Assembly: GCF_902499075.1 (NCBI RefSeq)
Contig: NZ_CABVPP010000063.1
Coordinates: 1 to 38,752 of the forward strand
Source: Burkholderia pseudomultivorans
Lineage (GTDB): Bacteria; Pseudomonadota; Gammaproteobacteria; Burkholderiales; Burkholderiaceae
Length of the DNA stretch: 38,752 nt
Direction of reading: 5' to 3'
The translations under genes were made by a program, and so were the position numbers. Shown here in pieces: positions 1 to 7,847 of the stretch. The notes under the pieces are model-generated. The model was not told the origin of the DNA. It worked only from the letters and a program-made list of their open reading frames with translations, and ran no database searches. The stretch's first letter is position 1, and the number at the start of each line of letters is the position of its first letter.

Positions 1-154
1 AGCCGGCCGCCGCGACCGCGATCGCGACGGTCGCCGCGGCCGCCGCGAGCAGCGCGGCGGGCGGCAGCTGGATGCGCAGCAAGCGGCGCGCCGCGGCGGC
101 GAAGCCGGTTTCGGCCGGCCGCATCGTCCGGATCGGTTGCATCGCGGGTCTCAT
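1..154 (-). CDS. Unidentified membrane or exported protein, N-terminal part only
   Basis: On the minus strand an ATG at 154-152 overlaps the TGA of the upstream CpdB-like gene in an ATGA junction, which suggests translational coupling. The frame stays open to the window edge, giving 51 residues. They start with a short basic stretch rich in Arg and Pro, followed by RRLLRIQLPPAALLAAAAA and a further run of Ala and Val that could be a membrane segment or a signal anchor. Nothing in these residues identifies a family, so no function is given. The coupling suggests it is made together with the nucleotidase. It could be a membrane protein of the same operon. The main uncertainty is that everything after the first membrane segment lies outside the window. 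Confidence 0.55.
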   Translation of the reverse strand, partial: MRPAMQPIRTMRPAETGFAAAARRLLRIQLPPAALLAAAAATVAIAVAAAG

Positions 155-2220
155 TGCGTCAGGTCGATCTCGTAGGTTGCGAGGTTCTTGCCGGAGCCGT
201 CGTCGGCCGCGACCTGCGTGATGCCGGTCAGGCCGGCCGCCGTCGCGTCGGCGAGCCGGTTCGGCGCAGACGCGAACTGCACGTGCGCGACCGAGCTCGC
301 GAGCTTCGTGAAGCGCCAGCTGCGCTGGGCGCCGTCGGCCGCGCGCGTGATCTTGCCGCGCTGCTTGATGTACGCGATCAGCACATCGCGGTTCGCGTCG
401 GGCGACGCGAAGATCGTCTTGCTGCCGTCGAGGCCCGGGAAGTTGCCGCCGCCGCTCGCGCGGTAGTTGTTGGTCGCGACGATGAACTGCGCGTTCGGAT
501 CGATCGGCGCGCCCTTGTACGCGAGCTGCTTGATCCGGCTGCCGACGGGTTGCGTGACGTCGATCTCGTACGTGAGGTCGGCCGACGTGAACATGTCGAA
601 GTTGTAGCCGGGGAAGCTGCTGACGAGCGGCTGCACGGTCGCCTTCGTCGGGTCGATCGTGTTGAAGCGCTTCGCGGCCGTCTCGAGCCAGTTCTTCACG
701 TCGGCGCCGCTCACTTTCGTCGCATAGACGGTGTTCGGATACAGGTAAAGGTCGGCCGCATTGTTGATCGCGAGCGCGCCCGGCGCGACGTCGGTGTAGT
801 CGCTGCCGCCGCCGAAGCCGCTCTTGAACGGCGCACTGACCGACAGCACCGGCAGCGACGCGTATTGCGGCAGGTTCGCCTGCACGTAGCGCGCGACGTA
901 GTCGGCCTGCGCCTCGTTGACGATCTGGATCGCGCCCGGATCGCCGACGTCCGCGAAGTACGAGTTCATCCGGTAGTCGGTCGAGCCGATCGGCGTCTTC
1001 ACGTAGTCGATGGTCGCCTGGTGCTCGGCCGCGATCGCGGCGGAGACCGACGGGTCGGCTGCCACGTAGGTCTTGTCGGCGTTCTGGATCGGCCGCGCCT
1101 CGACGGTCGTCTGCGACTTGTCGACGGTCCACGTCCTGCCGTCGAACTTCAGGCCGAGCTTGATCACGCCGAGGTGCTTGCCCCAGTAGTTCGCCATCAC
1201 GGTCGGCACGCCGTTGACGGTGCCCTTGACCTTGTCGACGCCCGGCAGGTTGAACTGCGGCACGGTGCTCGCCGCGTCCGGGAACACCTGGTGCGAGTGG
1301 CCGATCAGCATCGCGTCGATGCCGGGCACGGTCGACAGCCACCAGCTGCCGTTTTCCATCGTCGGCGAATAGGCGGAATTGTCGAGGCCGCCGTGCGAGA
1401 TCGCGACGATCAGGTCGGCGCCCTTCGCGCGCATCTCGGGGATGTACTTCTGCGCGGCTTCCTTCAGGCCGGTCGTGTAGACCTTGCCGTCGAGCCAGCG
1501 CTTGTCCCAGTTCATGATCGCGGGCGGCGTGAAGCCGATGATGCCGACCTTCACCGGCGCGCTGACGGTCTTGCCGTCGGGCGTGGTCGCCGTCAGCGTG
1601 CGCGTCAGGATCGTGTACGGCGTGAACAGCGGCGCGTTGGTCTTCGCGCTGATCACGTTCGCGAGCACCTGCGGGAAGTTCGGGCCCGCGCACTTTTTCT
1701 GCTGCGCAGGCGCCGGCAGGCCGTCGACGTCGAACGTGCTGCCGGTCACCTGCGACAGGTACGGCAGCCCGTAGTTGAATTCGTGGTTGCCGATCCCGCC
1801 GCCGTCGAATTTCGCCGCGTTCATCACCTTGTAGATCGCGAGCGTCTGGTCGCAGCCGACTGGTTTCACGAGCGCCTGGTAATCCGACAGCGCGGTGCCC
1901 TGGATCGTGTCGCCGTTGTCGAGCAGCAGCGTGTTCGGATACTGCGCGCGGGCCTGCGCGATCAGCGTCGACACGCGCTCGAAGCCGAGCGAGTTGTCGG
2001 CGGCGAGCTTGAAATAGTCGTACGACAGCACGTTGGTGTGCAGGTCGGTCGTCTCCAGCACGGCCAGCGTCGCGGTCGTGCCGGCCGGCGCCTGCGCCGG
2101 CTGCTGCGACGCGGGAGGCGACGTGACGTCGTCGCCGCCGCACGCGGCGAGGGTGAACGCGAGGCTCGCGAGCGCGGCGGCGGCCGGTACGCGACGGCGG
2201 GGAAGCGAGGGGAGTCGCAT
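151..2220 (-). CDS. cpdB: 2',3'-cyclic-nucleotide 2'-phosphodiesterase/3'-nucleotidase, lipoprotein form
   Basis: A 689-residue CpdB-family enzyme, expected to hydrolyse 2',3'-cyclic nucleotides and 3'-nucleotides outside the cytoplasm for nucleotide salvage. I chose the ATG at 2220 because it gives a standard export signal. The longer open frame upstream is only Arg/Pro-rich noise. Residues 1-27 form a signal with lipobox LAAC, so Cys27 is probably lipidated. Dimetal phosphoesterase motifs follow: TTDLHTN (Asp59, His61), DNGDTIQGT, GNHEFNYG (Asn145, His146), AISHGGLD and GHSHQVFP (His308, His310). The C-terminal half is a 5'-nucleotidase substrate-binding domain ending with NYRASGGGNFPG. Phrases such as GNHEFNYGL match E. 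coli CpdB better than UshA. E. coli CpdB is soluble in the periplasm, so the lipobox is a difference. Downstream it overlaps a membrane-protein gene by four bases. Confidence 0.9.
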   Translation of the reverse strand: MRLPSLPRRRVPAAAALASLAFTLAACGGDDVTSPPASQQPAQAPAGTTATLAVLETTDLHTNVLSYDYFKLAADNSLGFERVSTLIAQARAQYPNTLLLDNGDTIQGTALSDYQALVKPVGCDQTLAIYKVMNAAKFDGGGIGNHEFNYGLPYLSQVTGSTFDVDGLPAPAQQKKCAGPNFPQVLANVISAKTNAPLFTPYTILTRTLTATTPDGKTVSAPVKVGIIGFTPPAIMNWDKRWLDGKVYTTGLKEAAQKYIPEMRAKGADLIVAISHGGLDNSAYSPTMENGSWWLSTVPGIDAMLIGHSHQVFPDAASTVPQFNLPGVDKVKGTVNGVPTVMANYWGKHLGVIKLGLKFDGRTWTVDKSQTTVEARPIQNADKTYVAADPSVSAAIAAEHQATIDYVKTPIGSTDYRMNSYFADVGDPGAIQIVNEAQADYVARYVQANLPQYASLPVLSVSAPFKSGFGGGSDYTDVAPGALAINNAADLYLYPNTVYATKVSGADVKNWLETAAKRFNTIDPTKATVQPLVSSFPGYNFDMFTSADLTYEIDVTQPVGSRIKQLAYKGAPIDPNAQFIVATNNYRASGGGNFPGLDGSKTIFASPDANRDVLIAYIKQRGKITRAADGAQRSWRFTKLASSVAHVQFASAPNRLADATAAGLTGITQVAADDGSGKNLATYEIDLTQ

Positions 2221-2544
2221 CGAATGTCCTGTTTGGTGTTTTATCGTGACGAGGTGCGCAACGAGATGGCGGCGCGGCGCGCCGACGGCCTGACGTGCGG
2301 CGCGTGAGAGTATCGAAAGCAAACGTGACGGCAGAATGAAAGCTGTCGTCGTGCCGGTCCTCGCGCCGGGCTCCGCCGGGGCCGGACCGCGCCGGGCCGC
2401 ATCTCGTCGCGAACGCCGGGCCCGGCCTCCCGCCGGTGCCGCGGCCGGCAGTCCGGGCCGCGCGTTCGCGCGGAAATCCTCACGTCGCGGCGCCGGTCGG
2501 TTCGCTACAATGGCCGCTGTCATTCATTTGCAAACAAACCGCCC
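2221..2544. promoter_or_regulatory. Divergent intergenic region between cpdB and the mlaE-like gene
   Basis: These 324 bases separate the two divergent genes and should carry both promoters. The clearest element is TACAATGGCCGC at 2506-2517, whose TACAAT is a good plus-strand -10 box for the lipid transporter operon. I see no convincing -35 box. For cpdB only a weak minus-strand candidate is visible (GATACT near 2317-2322). No Shine-Dalgarno sequence precedes the TTG at 2545. No further gene is evident. Open frames here are GC-biased and unlike known proteins. Confidence 0.5.
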
Positions 2545-3669
2545 TTGGACTTCGAGACCCCTCCCGGCCTGTCGGTCGACGCCGGCGGCCAGGGCCAGAC
2601 CGTGCGCCTGACCGGCCAGTGGACCGCGCTCGCGCTCGCGCGCAATCGCGGCGCGGTCGTGCGCCGCGCCGAGAGCGTCGCGACCGGGCGCGTGAGCGAA
2701 TGGGACTTGTCCGGCATCGGACGGCTCGACCACGTCGGCGGCCAGGCGCTGTGGCGCGTATGGGGCCGCAAGCTGCCGGCCGGCATCGCGCTGACGGCGA
2801 CCCAGCGCACGATCTTCGAGCGCATCGAGCGGCTCGACAGCCAGCGCGAGGCGCCCGAGCGCATCGTGCGCGTCGATCCCGTCACGCGGCTCGGCCTGAT
2901 GCTGTTCGCGTTCGCCGAGCACCTGCAGGGCGGCATCGCGATGTTCGGCCGCGTGATCCTCGATGCGCTGTCGGTGCTGCGCCGCCCGCAGACGATGCCG
3001 TGGAAGGAGACCTCCGCGAACATCTACAGCGCGGGCACGCAGGCGCTGCCGATCACGGCGCTGGTCGCGTTCCTGATCGGCATCGTGCTCAGCTACCTGT
3101 CCGCGCAGCAGCTGCAGATGTTCGGCGCGAACCGCTACATCGTGAACATCCTCGGGCTGTCGGTGATCCGCGAGCTCGGCCCGGTGCTGTCGGCGATCCT
3201 CGTCGCGGGCCGCTCGGGCTCGGCGATCACCGCGCAGATCGGCGTGATGCGCGTGACCGAGGAACTCGACGCGATGCGCGTGATGGGCATCCCGCACGGG
3301 CTGCGGCTGATTCTGCCGCGCGTGCTCGCGCTCGGCATCGCGATGCCGCTGCTCGTGATGTGGACCAACATCATCGCGCTGACGGGCGGCGCGCTCGCCG
3401 CGAAGCTCGTGCTCGGCATCGACGTCAACTATTTCGTGCGCTCGCTGCCGGGCGTGGTGCCGATCGCGAACCTGTACATCGGCGTCGGCAAGGGCGTCGT
3501 GTTCGGCATGCTGATCGCGCTGGTCGCCTGCCATTTCGGCTTCCGGATCAAGGCGAACTCGCAAAGCCTCGGCGAAGGCACGACGACCTCGGTCGTCACG
3601 TCGATCACGGTCGTGATCCTCGCCGACGCGGTGTTCGCGATCCTGTTCCAGAACGTGGGGCTCGGATGA
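2545..3669 (+). CDS. mlaE: MlaE-family lipid ABC transporter permease with N-terminal STAS domain
   Basis: Inner-membrane permease of an MCE-type ABC transporter that moves phospholipids or similar lipids between the membranes. The protein has 374 residues, about 110 more than E. coli MlaE. Residues 1 to about 115 look like a STAS domain: VRLTGQWTALALA and WDLSGIGRLDHVGG from Trp53. The MlaE/DUF140 permease domain follows, with ALPITALVAFLIGIVLSYL and the family signature RSGSAITAQIG from Arg223, then EELDAMRVMGI. In E. coli the STAS protein MlaB is separate, so it appears fused here. The TTG start at 2545 is inferred. No ATG in frame lies upstream and a later start would cut into the STAS domain, but no clear ribosome site is present. 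The stop overlaps the next ATG by four bases. Confidence 0.88.
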   Translation: MDFETPPGLSVDAGGQGQTVRLTGQWTALALARNRGAVVRRAESVATGRVSEWDLSGIGRLDHVGGQALWRVWGRKLPAGIALTATQRTIFERIERLDSQREAPERIVRVDPVTRLGLMLFAFAEHLQGGIAMFGRVILDALSVLRRPQTMPWKETSANIYSAGTQALPITALVAFLIGIVLSYLSAQQLQMFGANRYIVNILGLSVIRELGPVLSAILVAGRSGSAITAQIGVMRVTEELDAMRVMGIPHGLRLILPRVLALGIAMPLLVMWTNIIALTGGALAAKLVLGIDVNYFVRSLPGVVPIANLYIGVGKGVVFGMLIALVACHFGFRIKANSQSLGEGTTTSVVTSITVVILADAVFAILFQNVGLG

Positions 3670-4622
3670 ATATGTCGAATCAGTCGGCAGCCGGTGCTGC
3701 GGCAGCCGGTGCTGCGCCGGCCGACGCAGCGACCGCCCATGCCGCGGCAGTCGCCGCCGCGTCGGTCGGCCCGTCGCCGGTGGCGACGCCGGCCGGCGAC
3801 CTCGTGATCGAGGTGCGCAACCTGACCAAGCGCTACGGGCGCAACATCGTGCACCAGAAGCTCGATTTCGACGTGCGGCGCGGCGAGATCGTGTCGATCG
3901 TCGGCGGCTCGGGCTCGGGCAAGACGACGCTGGTGCGGCAGATCCTCGGCCTCGAGCGGCCGACGTCGGGCACGATCAAGGTGTTCGGCGACGATACGTC
4001 GACGATCGATGCGGCGACCGCGCGGCTGATGCGCACGCGCTCGGGCATGCTGTTCCAGCAGGGCGCGCTGTTCTCGTCGATGACGGTGTTCGACAACGTC
4101 GCGCAGCCGCTGCGCGAACTCGGCCGCGTGCCGCCCGACCTGCTGCACGACATCGTGATGCTCAAGCTCGAGATGGTCGGGCTGCCGTGCAAGCATGCGT
4201 CGAAGATGCCGGCCGCGCTGTCGGGCGGGATGGTCAAGCGGGTCGGCATCGCGCGCGCGATCGCGCTCGAGCCCGAGCTGCTGTTCCTCGACGAGCCGAC
4301 CGCCGGCCTCGATCCGCAGGCGTCGGACGAATTCGTCGAGCTGATCGCGACGCTGCACCGCACGCTCGGGCTGACCGTCGTGATGGTTACGCACGATCTC
4401 GATACGATGGTCGCGCTGTCGACGCGCGTCGCGGTGCTGGCTGATCGCAAGGTGCTGGTCGCCGCGCCGGTCGAGGAGGCCGCGAACGTCGACCATCCGT
4501 TCATCCACGAATATTTCCTGGGGCTGCGCGGGCGCCGCGCGCTGCAGGCGTTGCCGCCCGAGCGGCGCGCGAAGCTGCCGAAGGCGGCCCTCGAACCGGC
4601 GCTGTCGAGCGTCGAGCTGTAA
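3666..4622 (+). CDS. mlaF: MlaF-family lipid transport ATPase
   Basis: Cytoplasmic ABC ATPase that should power the preceding MlaE-like permease. It is 318 residues, starting at the ATG of an ATGA overlap with the permease stop. The first 45 residues or so are a low-complexity Ala-rich tail not found in E. coli MlaF. The nucleotide-binding domain starts at about residue 47. Walker A is GGSGSGKTT (Lys86), the Q-loop region is LFQQGALFSSMTV, the signature is LSGGM from Leu185, Walker B is LLFLDEPTAGLD (Asp209, Glu210), and the switch His is His243 in VTHDLDTM. All catalytic positions are present. The C-terminal extension with HPFIHEYFLG is typical of MlaF. An MCE gene follows 12 bases downstream, so this is one operon. 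Confidence 0.9.
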   Translation: MNMSNQSAAGAAAAGAAPADAATAHAAAVAAASVGPSPVATPAGDLVIEVRNLTKRYGRNIVHQKLDFDVRRGEIVSIVGGSGSGKTTLVRQILGLERPTSGTIKVFGDDTSTIDAATARLMRTRSGMLFQQGALFSSMTVFDNVAQPLRELGRVPPDLLHDIVMLKLEMVGLPCKHASKMPAALSGGMVKRVGIARAIALEPELLFLDEPTAGLDPQASDEFVELIATLHRTLGLTVVMVTHDLDTMVALSTRVAVLADRKVLVAAPVEEAANVDHPFIHEYFLGLRGRRALQALPPERRAKLPKAALEPALSSVEL

Positions 4623-4634
4623 AGGAACCCGCGA

Positions 4635-5564
4635 ATGGAAAACAAATCACATGCGTTCTGGGCCGGTCTGTTCACGATCGCGCTGACGCTCGCGATCGCG
4701 GGCACGGTGTTCTGGTTCAACGTCGATCGCACCGTGCGCGTGCCGTACGACCTGATCGCGCGCACCAACGTGACGGGCCTGTTCCCGGACGCGGCCGTGC
4801 GCTTTCGCGGCCTCGACGTCGGCAAGGTGCAGTCGATCGGCTTCGATCGCACGCATCCGGGCCAGATCCGGATCCGGATCCTCGTCGATCACGACGCGCC
4901 GATCACGCAGTCGACCTACGGCAGCCTCGGCTTCCAGGGCGTGACCGGCATCGCGTTCGTGCAGCTCGAGGATACGGGCCGCGACCTGTCGCCGCTGCCG
5001 TCGTCGCCGAAGTCGATCGCGCAGATCCCGATGCGGCCGAGCCTGTTCGACCAGCTGCAGGAGCGCGGCGACGTGCTGCTGCGGCAACTCGAACTGGCCG
5101 CGAAAAGCGCGAACCAGCTGATGTCGCCGGAGATGCGCGAGCAGCTGCGCGCGACCGCCGAAAGCATGCAGCACGCGGCGGACGGCGTGACGACGCTGTC
5201 GAAGCAGCTCGGCCCGGCGGTCGCCGCGCTGCCGCAGACGATGCACGAGGTCGATCGCACGATGGCGTCGGCGAACACGCTGCTGCAGCCGAACGGGCCG
5301 CTGGTCGCGAACCTGAACAAGGCCGGCACGGCCGCCGAGCAGGTCGGCGTCGCGCTGAACGACCTCAATGCGCGCGTGCAGTACGACACGCTGCCGCGCT
5401 TCAATGCGCTGGCGGGCAGTGTCGGCGACGCGTCGCGGCAGCTGAAGGACGTCGCCGGTGAACTCGGCCGCAATCCGAGCAGTCTGTTGTTCGGCTCGCC
5501 GGGTTCGGCGCCGGGGCCCGGCGAACCGGGTTTCGTCTGGCCGGGCTCGGCCGCCGCCCGCTGA
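4635..5564 (+). CDS. mlaD: MlaD-family MCE-domain protein of lipid ABC transporter
   Basis: A 309-residue protein with one N-terminal transmembrane helix (about residues 8-27) and one MCE domain (about residues 38-118), including RTNVTGLFPDAAVRFRGLDV and GFQGVTGIAFVQL. MCE proteins form periplasmic hexameric rings that carry lipids away from or towards the permease. The remaining 190 residues are predicted mostly helical, with repeated Gln/Leu/Ala patterns, and are longer than the C-terminus of E. coli MlaD (183 residues in total). This could build a helical stalk or tunnel. The AAAGGAAC ribosome site before the ATG supports the start. The end is Gly/Pro-rich. It lies directly after the ATPase and before a transport-auxiliary lipoprotein, the usual order for this subtype. 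Confidence 0.88.
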   Translation: MENKSHAFWAGLFTIALTLAIAGTVFWFNVDRTVRVPYDLIARTNVTGLFPDAAVRFRGLDVGKVQSIGFDRTHPGQIRIRILVDHDAPITQSTYGSLGFQGVTGIAFVQLEDTGRDLSPLPSSPKSIAQIPMRPSLFDQLQERGDVLLRQLELAAKSANQLMSPEMREQLRATAESMQHAADGVTTLSKQLGPAVAALPQTMHEVDRTMASANTLLQPNGPLVANLNKAGTAAEQVGVALNDLNARVQYDTLPRFNALAGSVGDASRQLKDVAGELGRNPSSLLFGSPGSAPGPGEPGFVWPGSAAAR

Positions 5565-5603
5565 AACACTTCGCACAACCGGATCATCATGCAGGAACAC
5601 GCC

Positions 5604-6227
5604 ATGCCACGAATCCTCGACCGCGCGCTGCGCCCGGCCGCGGCCACGCTCGCCGTGCTGACGCTCGCGCTGGCCGCCGGCTGCGCCGGCAACAGCGCGG
5701 CGCTGTCGAACATCCGCTACGACCTCGGGCCGGCGGCGCCGGTCGCGACGGCCGGCAGCGGCCCTGCGCTGAAGGTGCTCGATGTCGCCGCGCCGGAAGC
5801 GCTCGACTCGGACAAGTTCGTCTATCGCCTCGCGTACGCGGACGCGCAGCGCACGGCCGTCTATCGCGACAGCCGCTGGACCGCGCCGCCCGCGCAACTG
5901 CTCACGCAGCGGCTGCGCGGCGCGCTGTCGTCGCGCGGCACGGTGCTCGAAGGCTCGGACGGCGTGCGCGCGCCGACGCTGAAGGTCGACCTGAGCGAGT
6001 TCGAACAGGTGTTCGACGGGCAGTCGCAGAGCCATGGCGCCGTCACCGCGCGCGCGACGCTGATGCAGGACGGCAAGGTGCTCGGCCAGCGCACGTTCGT
6101 GTCGCGCGCGCCGTCGAGCACGCCCGACGCGGCAGGCGGCGCGCGCGCACTTGCGTCGGCGAGCGACGAGCTCGTGTCGCAGATCGCCGCATGGGTCGGC
6201 ATGCAGGCATACGCGGGCTCGCCGTAA
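5604..6227 (+). CDS. ABC-type transport auxiliary lipoprotein (PqiC/ABC_trans_aux family)
   Basis: A 207-residue lipoprotein expected in the outer membrane, where it could connect the MCE ring to that membrane as proposed for PqiC. The signal sequence ends in the lipobox LAAGC (Cys27 from this start). After it come NIRYDLGP, VLDVAAPEALDSDKFVYRLAY and PPAQLLTQRLRGAL, typical of the ABC_trans_aux family. I chose the ATG at 5604 because AGGA lies seven bases upstream and the signal is of ordinary length. An in-frame ATG at 5589 would add five residues (MQEHA). The gene is 39 bases after the MCE gene and ends 19 bases before the VanZ-like gene. No MlaC or MlaA homologue is present, so this lipoprotein is the only visible outer-membrane partner. 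Confidence 0.82.
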   Translation: MPRILDRALRPAAATLAVLTLALAAGCAGNSAALSNIRYDLGPAAPVATAGSGPALKVLDVAAPEALDSDKFVYRLAYADAQRTAVYRDSRWTAPPAQLLTQRLRGALSSRGTVLEGSDGVRAPTLKVDLSEFEQVFDGQSQSHGAVTARATLMQDGKVLGQRTFVSRAPSSTPDAAGGARALASASDELVSQIAAWVGMQAYAGSP

Positions 6228-6246
6228 TGCGCGACGCGCAGCCGCG

Positions 6247-7398
6247 ATGAGCGCGCCCGGCCCGCATCGCGCGTCGTCGCTGGCGCGGCAGGCTTTCGCC
6301 GCGTATGCGGCGCTCGTCGTCTATGCGTCGCTGTATCCGTTCGAGGGCTGGACCTCGCTCGGCATCGGGCCGTTCGACTATCTGTTCGCACCGATGCAGC
6401 GCTACGTGACCGCGTTCGACGTGGTCACCAACGTGCTCGGCTACATGCCGTTCGGCGCGCTCGCCGTGCTGGCGCTGCACCCGCGCTGGCGCGGCGTGTC
6501 CGCGACGCTGATCGCGGGCGGCCTCGGCGTGCTGCTGTCGGGCACCATGGAGGCGCTGCAGACCTATCTTCCGACGCGGGTCGCGTCGAATCTCGATCTG
6601 GCCGCCAATTCGCTCGGCGCGTTGCTCGGCGCGGCGTTCGTCGCGCCGGCCGCCGGCGCGCTGCTCGATCGCGGCGTGCTGCGGCGGCTGCGCTTCGCGT
6701 GGTTCGAGGCCGACGGCGCGACGCCGCTGCTGCTCGCCGGGCTGTGGCCGTTCGCGATCCTGTTCCCGTCGCCGTTCCTGTTCGGCATCGGCGACTGGCC
6801 GGCTGCGCTGTGGGAGCGCGCCGATGCGTCGATGCAGGATGCGCTGCTCGCGTGGCTGCCGGCCGCGTGGCGCGTCAGCGAATGGCCGGAGCGCATCGAC
6901 GGCTGGCTGTCCGATTCGGGGTGGGAAGCCGCGCTCGGCGGGCTGATGCTGTTCGCCGCGCTGGCGATCGCGTCGCTCGCGATGCGCCCGCGCGCGCCGC
7001 GCGTGCGGCTGCTGATCGCGTTCGTCGTCGCGACGCTCGTGTTGAAGGCGGCCGCGACCTTCATGCAGTCGGCCACCGGCCTCGTCGTCGTATGGGCGAC
7101 GCCCGGCGCGCGGCTCGGCATCGAGCTCGGTTTCGCGGCGGCGCTTGTCGCGCTGCGCGTGCCCGACGCGTGGCGCGCGGCGCTCGCGGCCGTCGCGTTG
7201 CTGGCCGGCGTCGTGCTGGTCAACCTGCTGCCGGTCAATCCGTTCTTCGACTTCACGCTGTCGGGCTGGCGGCAGGGCCGCTACGTGCACTTCAACAGCA
7301 TCGCGCGCTGGCTCGCGTGGATCTGGCCGTACGCGGCGCTGATCTGGCTCGGCCAGCGCGTCGAGCGCGCGTGGCTGCCGGCCGCGGCGCGCCGCTGA
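6247..7398 (+). CDS. VanZ-like family integral membrane protein
   Basis: A 383-residue polytopic inner-membrane protein. The first 130 residues carry VanZ-like features: an initial helix AAYAALVVYASLYPFEGW, then FDVVTNVLGYMPFGALAVL, GTMEALQTYLPTRVAS and NLDLAANSLGALLGA, which match the conserved N-P and E-Q-xx-P-R-xxS/D-xxD-xxxN pattern of the family. The rest contributes further membrane segments with no recognised domain. The family name comes from the teicoplanin-resistance protein VanZ, but most members have no known function and antibiotic resistance should not be assumed. The gene follows the lipid transporter lipoprotein by 19 bases, so co-transcription is likely. The ATG at 6247 was chosen because upstream frame extension only overlaps the lipoprotein gene. 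Confidence 0.8.
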   Translation: MSAPGPHRASSLARQAFAAYAALVVYASLYPFEGWTSLGIGPFDYLFAPMQRYVTAFDVVTNVLGYMPFGALAVLALHPRWRGVSATLIAGGLGVLLSGTMEALQTYLPTRVASNLDLAANSLGALLGAAFVAPAAGALLDRGVLRRLRFAWFEADGATPLLLAGLWPFAILFPSPFLFGIGDWPAALWERADASMQDALLAWLPAAWRVSEWPERIDGWLSDSGWEAALGGLMLFAALAIASLAMRPRAPRVRLLIAFVVATLVLKAAATFMQSATGLVVVWATPGARLGIELGFAAALVALRVPDAWRAALAAVALLAGVVLVNLLPVNPFFDFTLSGWRQGRYVHFNSIARWLAWIWPYAALIWLGQRVERAWLPAAARR

Positions 7399-7429
7399 CG
7401 CGCACCGGGCAGCGGCGCGCGCCGCTCGT

Positions 7430-7435
7430 TATAAT
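7430..7435 (+). promoter_or_regulatory. Candidate -10 box for the ferredoxin gene
   Basis: A perfect TATAAT lies 82 bases before the ATG at 7517, in a stretch that is otherwise over 70 percent GC and just after the VanZ-like stop. No clear -35 box is visible at 16-18 bases upstream. It suggests that the ferredoxin and hydrolase genes form their own transcription unit. Confidence 0.5.
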
Positions 7436-7516
7436 CGTCCGCACCGCCGTCGCACCGCGCGACGGCGTCCCACCCTCTATCCGTCCGGCGCTGCCGGGCC
7501 GCTCGTCGCCACCATC

Positions 7517-7834
7517 ATGGATTCCTACTACCAGCACCACGTCTTCTTCTGCCTGAATCAGCGCGAACCGGGCGCCGACCGTCCGAGCTGCGCGCAATGC
7601 GACGCGCAGACCATGCAGGAATACGCGAAAAAGCGCGTGAAGGAACTCGGCCTCGCCGGGCCCGGCAAGGTCCGCATCAACAAGGCCGGCTGCCTCGACC
7701 GTTGCGAGGAGGGGCCGGTGATGGTCGTGTATCCGGAAGGCACGTGGTACACGTATGTCGACAAGGCCGACATCGACGAGATCGTCGAATCGCACCTGCG
7801 CGACGGCCAGGTCGTCGAGCGCCTGAAGATCTGA
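7517..7834 (+). CDS. (2Fe-2S) ferredoxin domain-containing, thioredoxin-like protein
   Basis: A 105-residue cytoplasmic protein of the thioredoxin-like [2Fe-2S] ferredoxin family. The cluster ligands are probably Cys12 and Cys25 (spaced by 12) together with Cys59 and Cys63 (the CLDRC motif). A fifth Cys at position 28 is close by. The same pattern is seen in NuoE-type and Shethna-type ferredoxins. The ending EGTWYTYVDKADIDEIVESHL with a following GQVVERL is characteristic of the stand-alone members in proteobacteria. Electron transfer is the expected role, but no partner is encoded beside it. The next gene, a hydrolase, begins 13 bases after the stop and is probably in the same operon. The start is supported by conserved residues directly after the Met. 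Confidence 0.85.
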   Translation: MDSYYQHHVFFCLNQREPGADRPSCAQCDAQTMQEYAKKRVKELGLAGPGKVRINKAGCLDRCEEGPVMVVYPEGTWYTYVDKADIDEIVESHLRDGQVVERLKI

Positions 7835-7847
7835 GCGGGCCGGCCGA

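Noticed and set aside
154-2307. 717-codon plus-strand open frame opposite cpdB
   Set aside because: It is Arg/Val-rich low-complexity sequence typical of the reverse strand of high-GC genes, and the minus-strand frame encodes an intact CpdB.
2516-2534. CTGTCAT word near the mlaE start as half of a Pho box
   Set aside because: The second half does not match CTGTCAT (it reads TTGCAAA), and no other phosphate-responsive element is visible.
2436-3665. Upstream part of a 728-codon open frame that continues into the mlaF gene
   Set aside because: This part is an Arg-rich shadow of the permease gene in another frame. Only the part from 3666 looks like a real protein.
6247-7398. Glycopeptide-resistance gene vanZ
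   Set aside because: Only the VanZ-like domain is shared. No van cluster is present, and most members of the family are unrelated to resistance.
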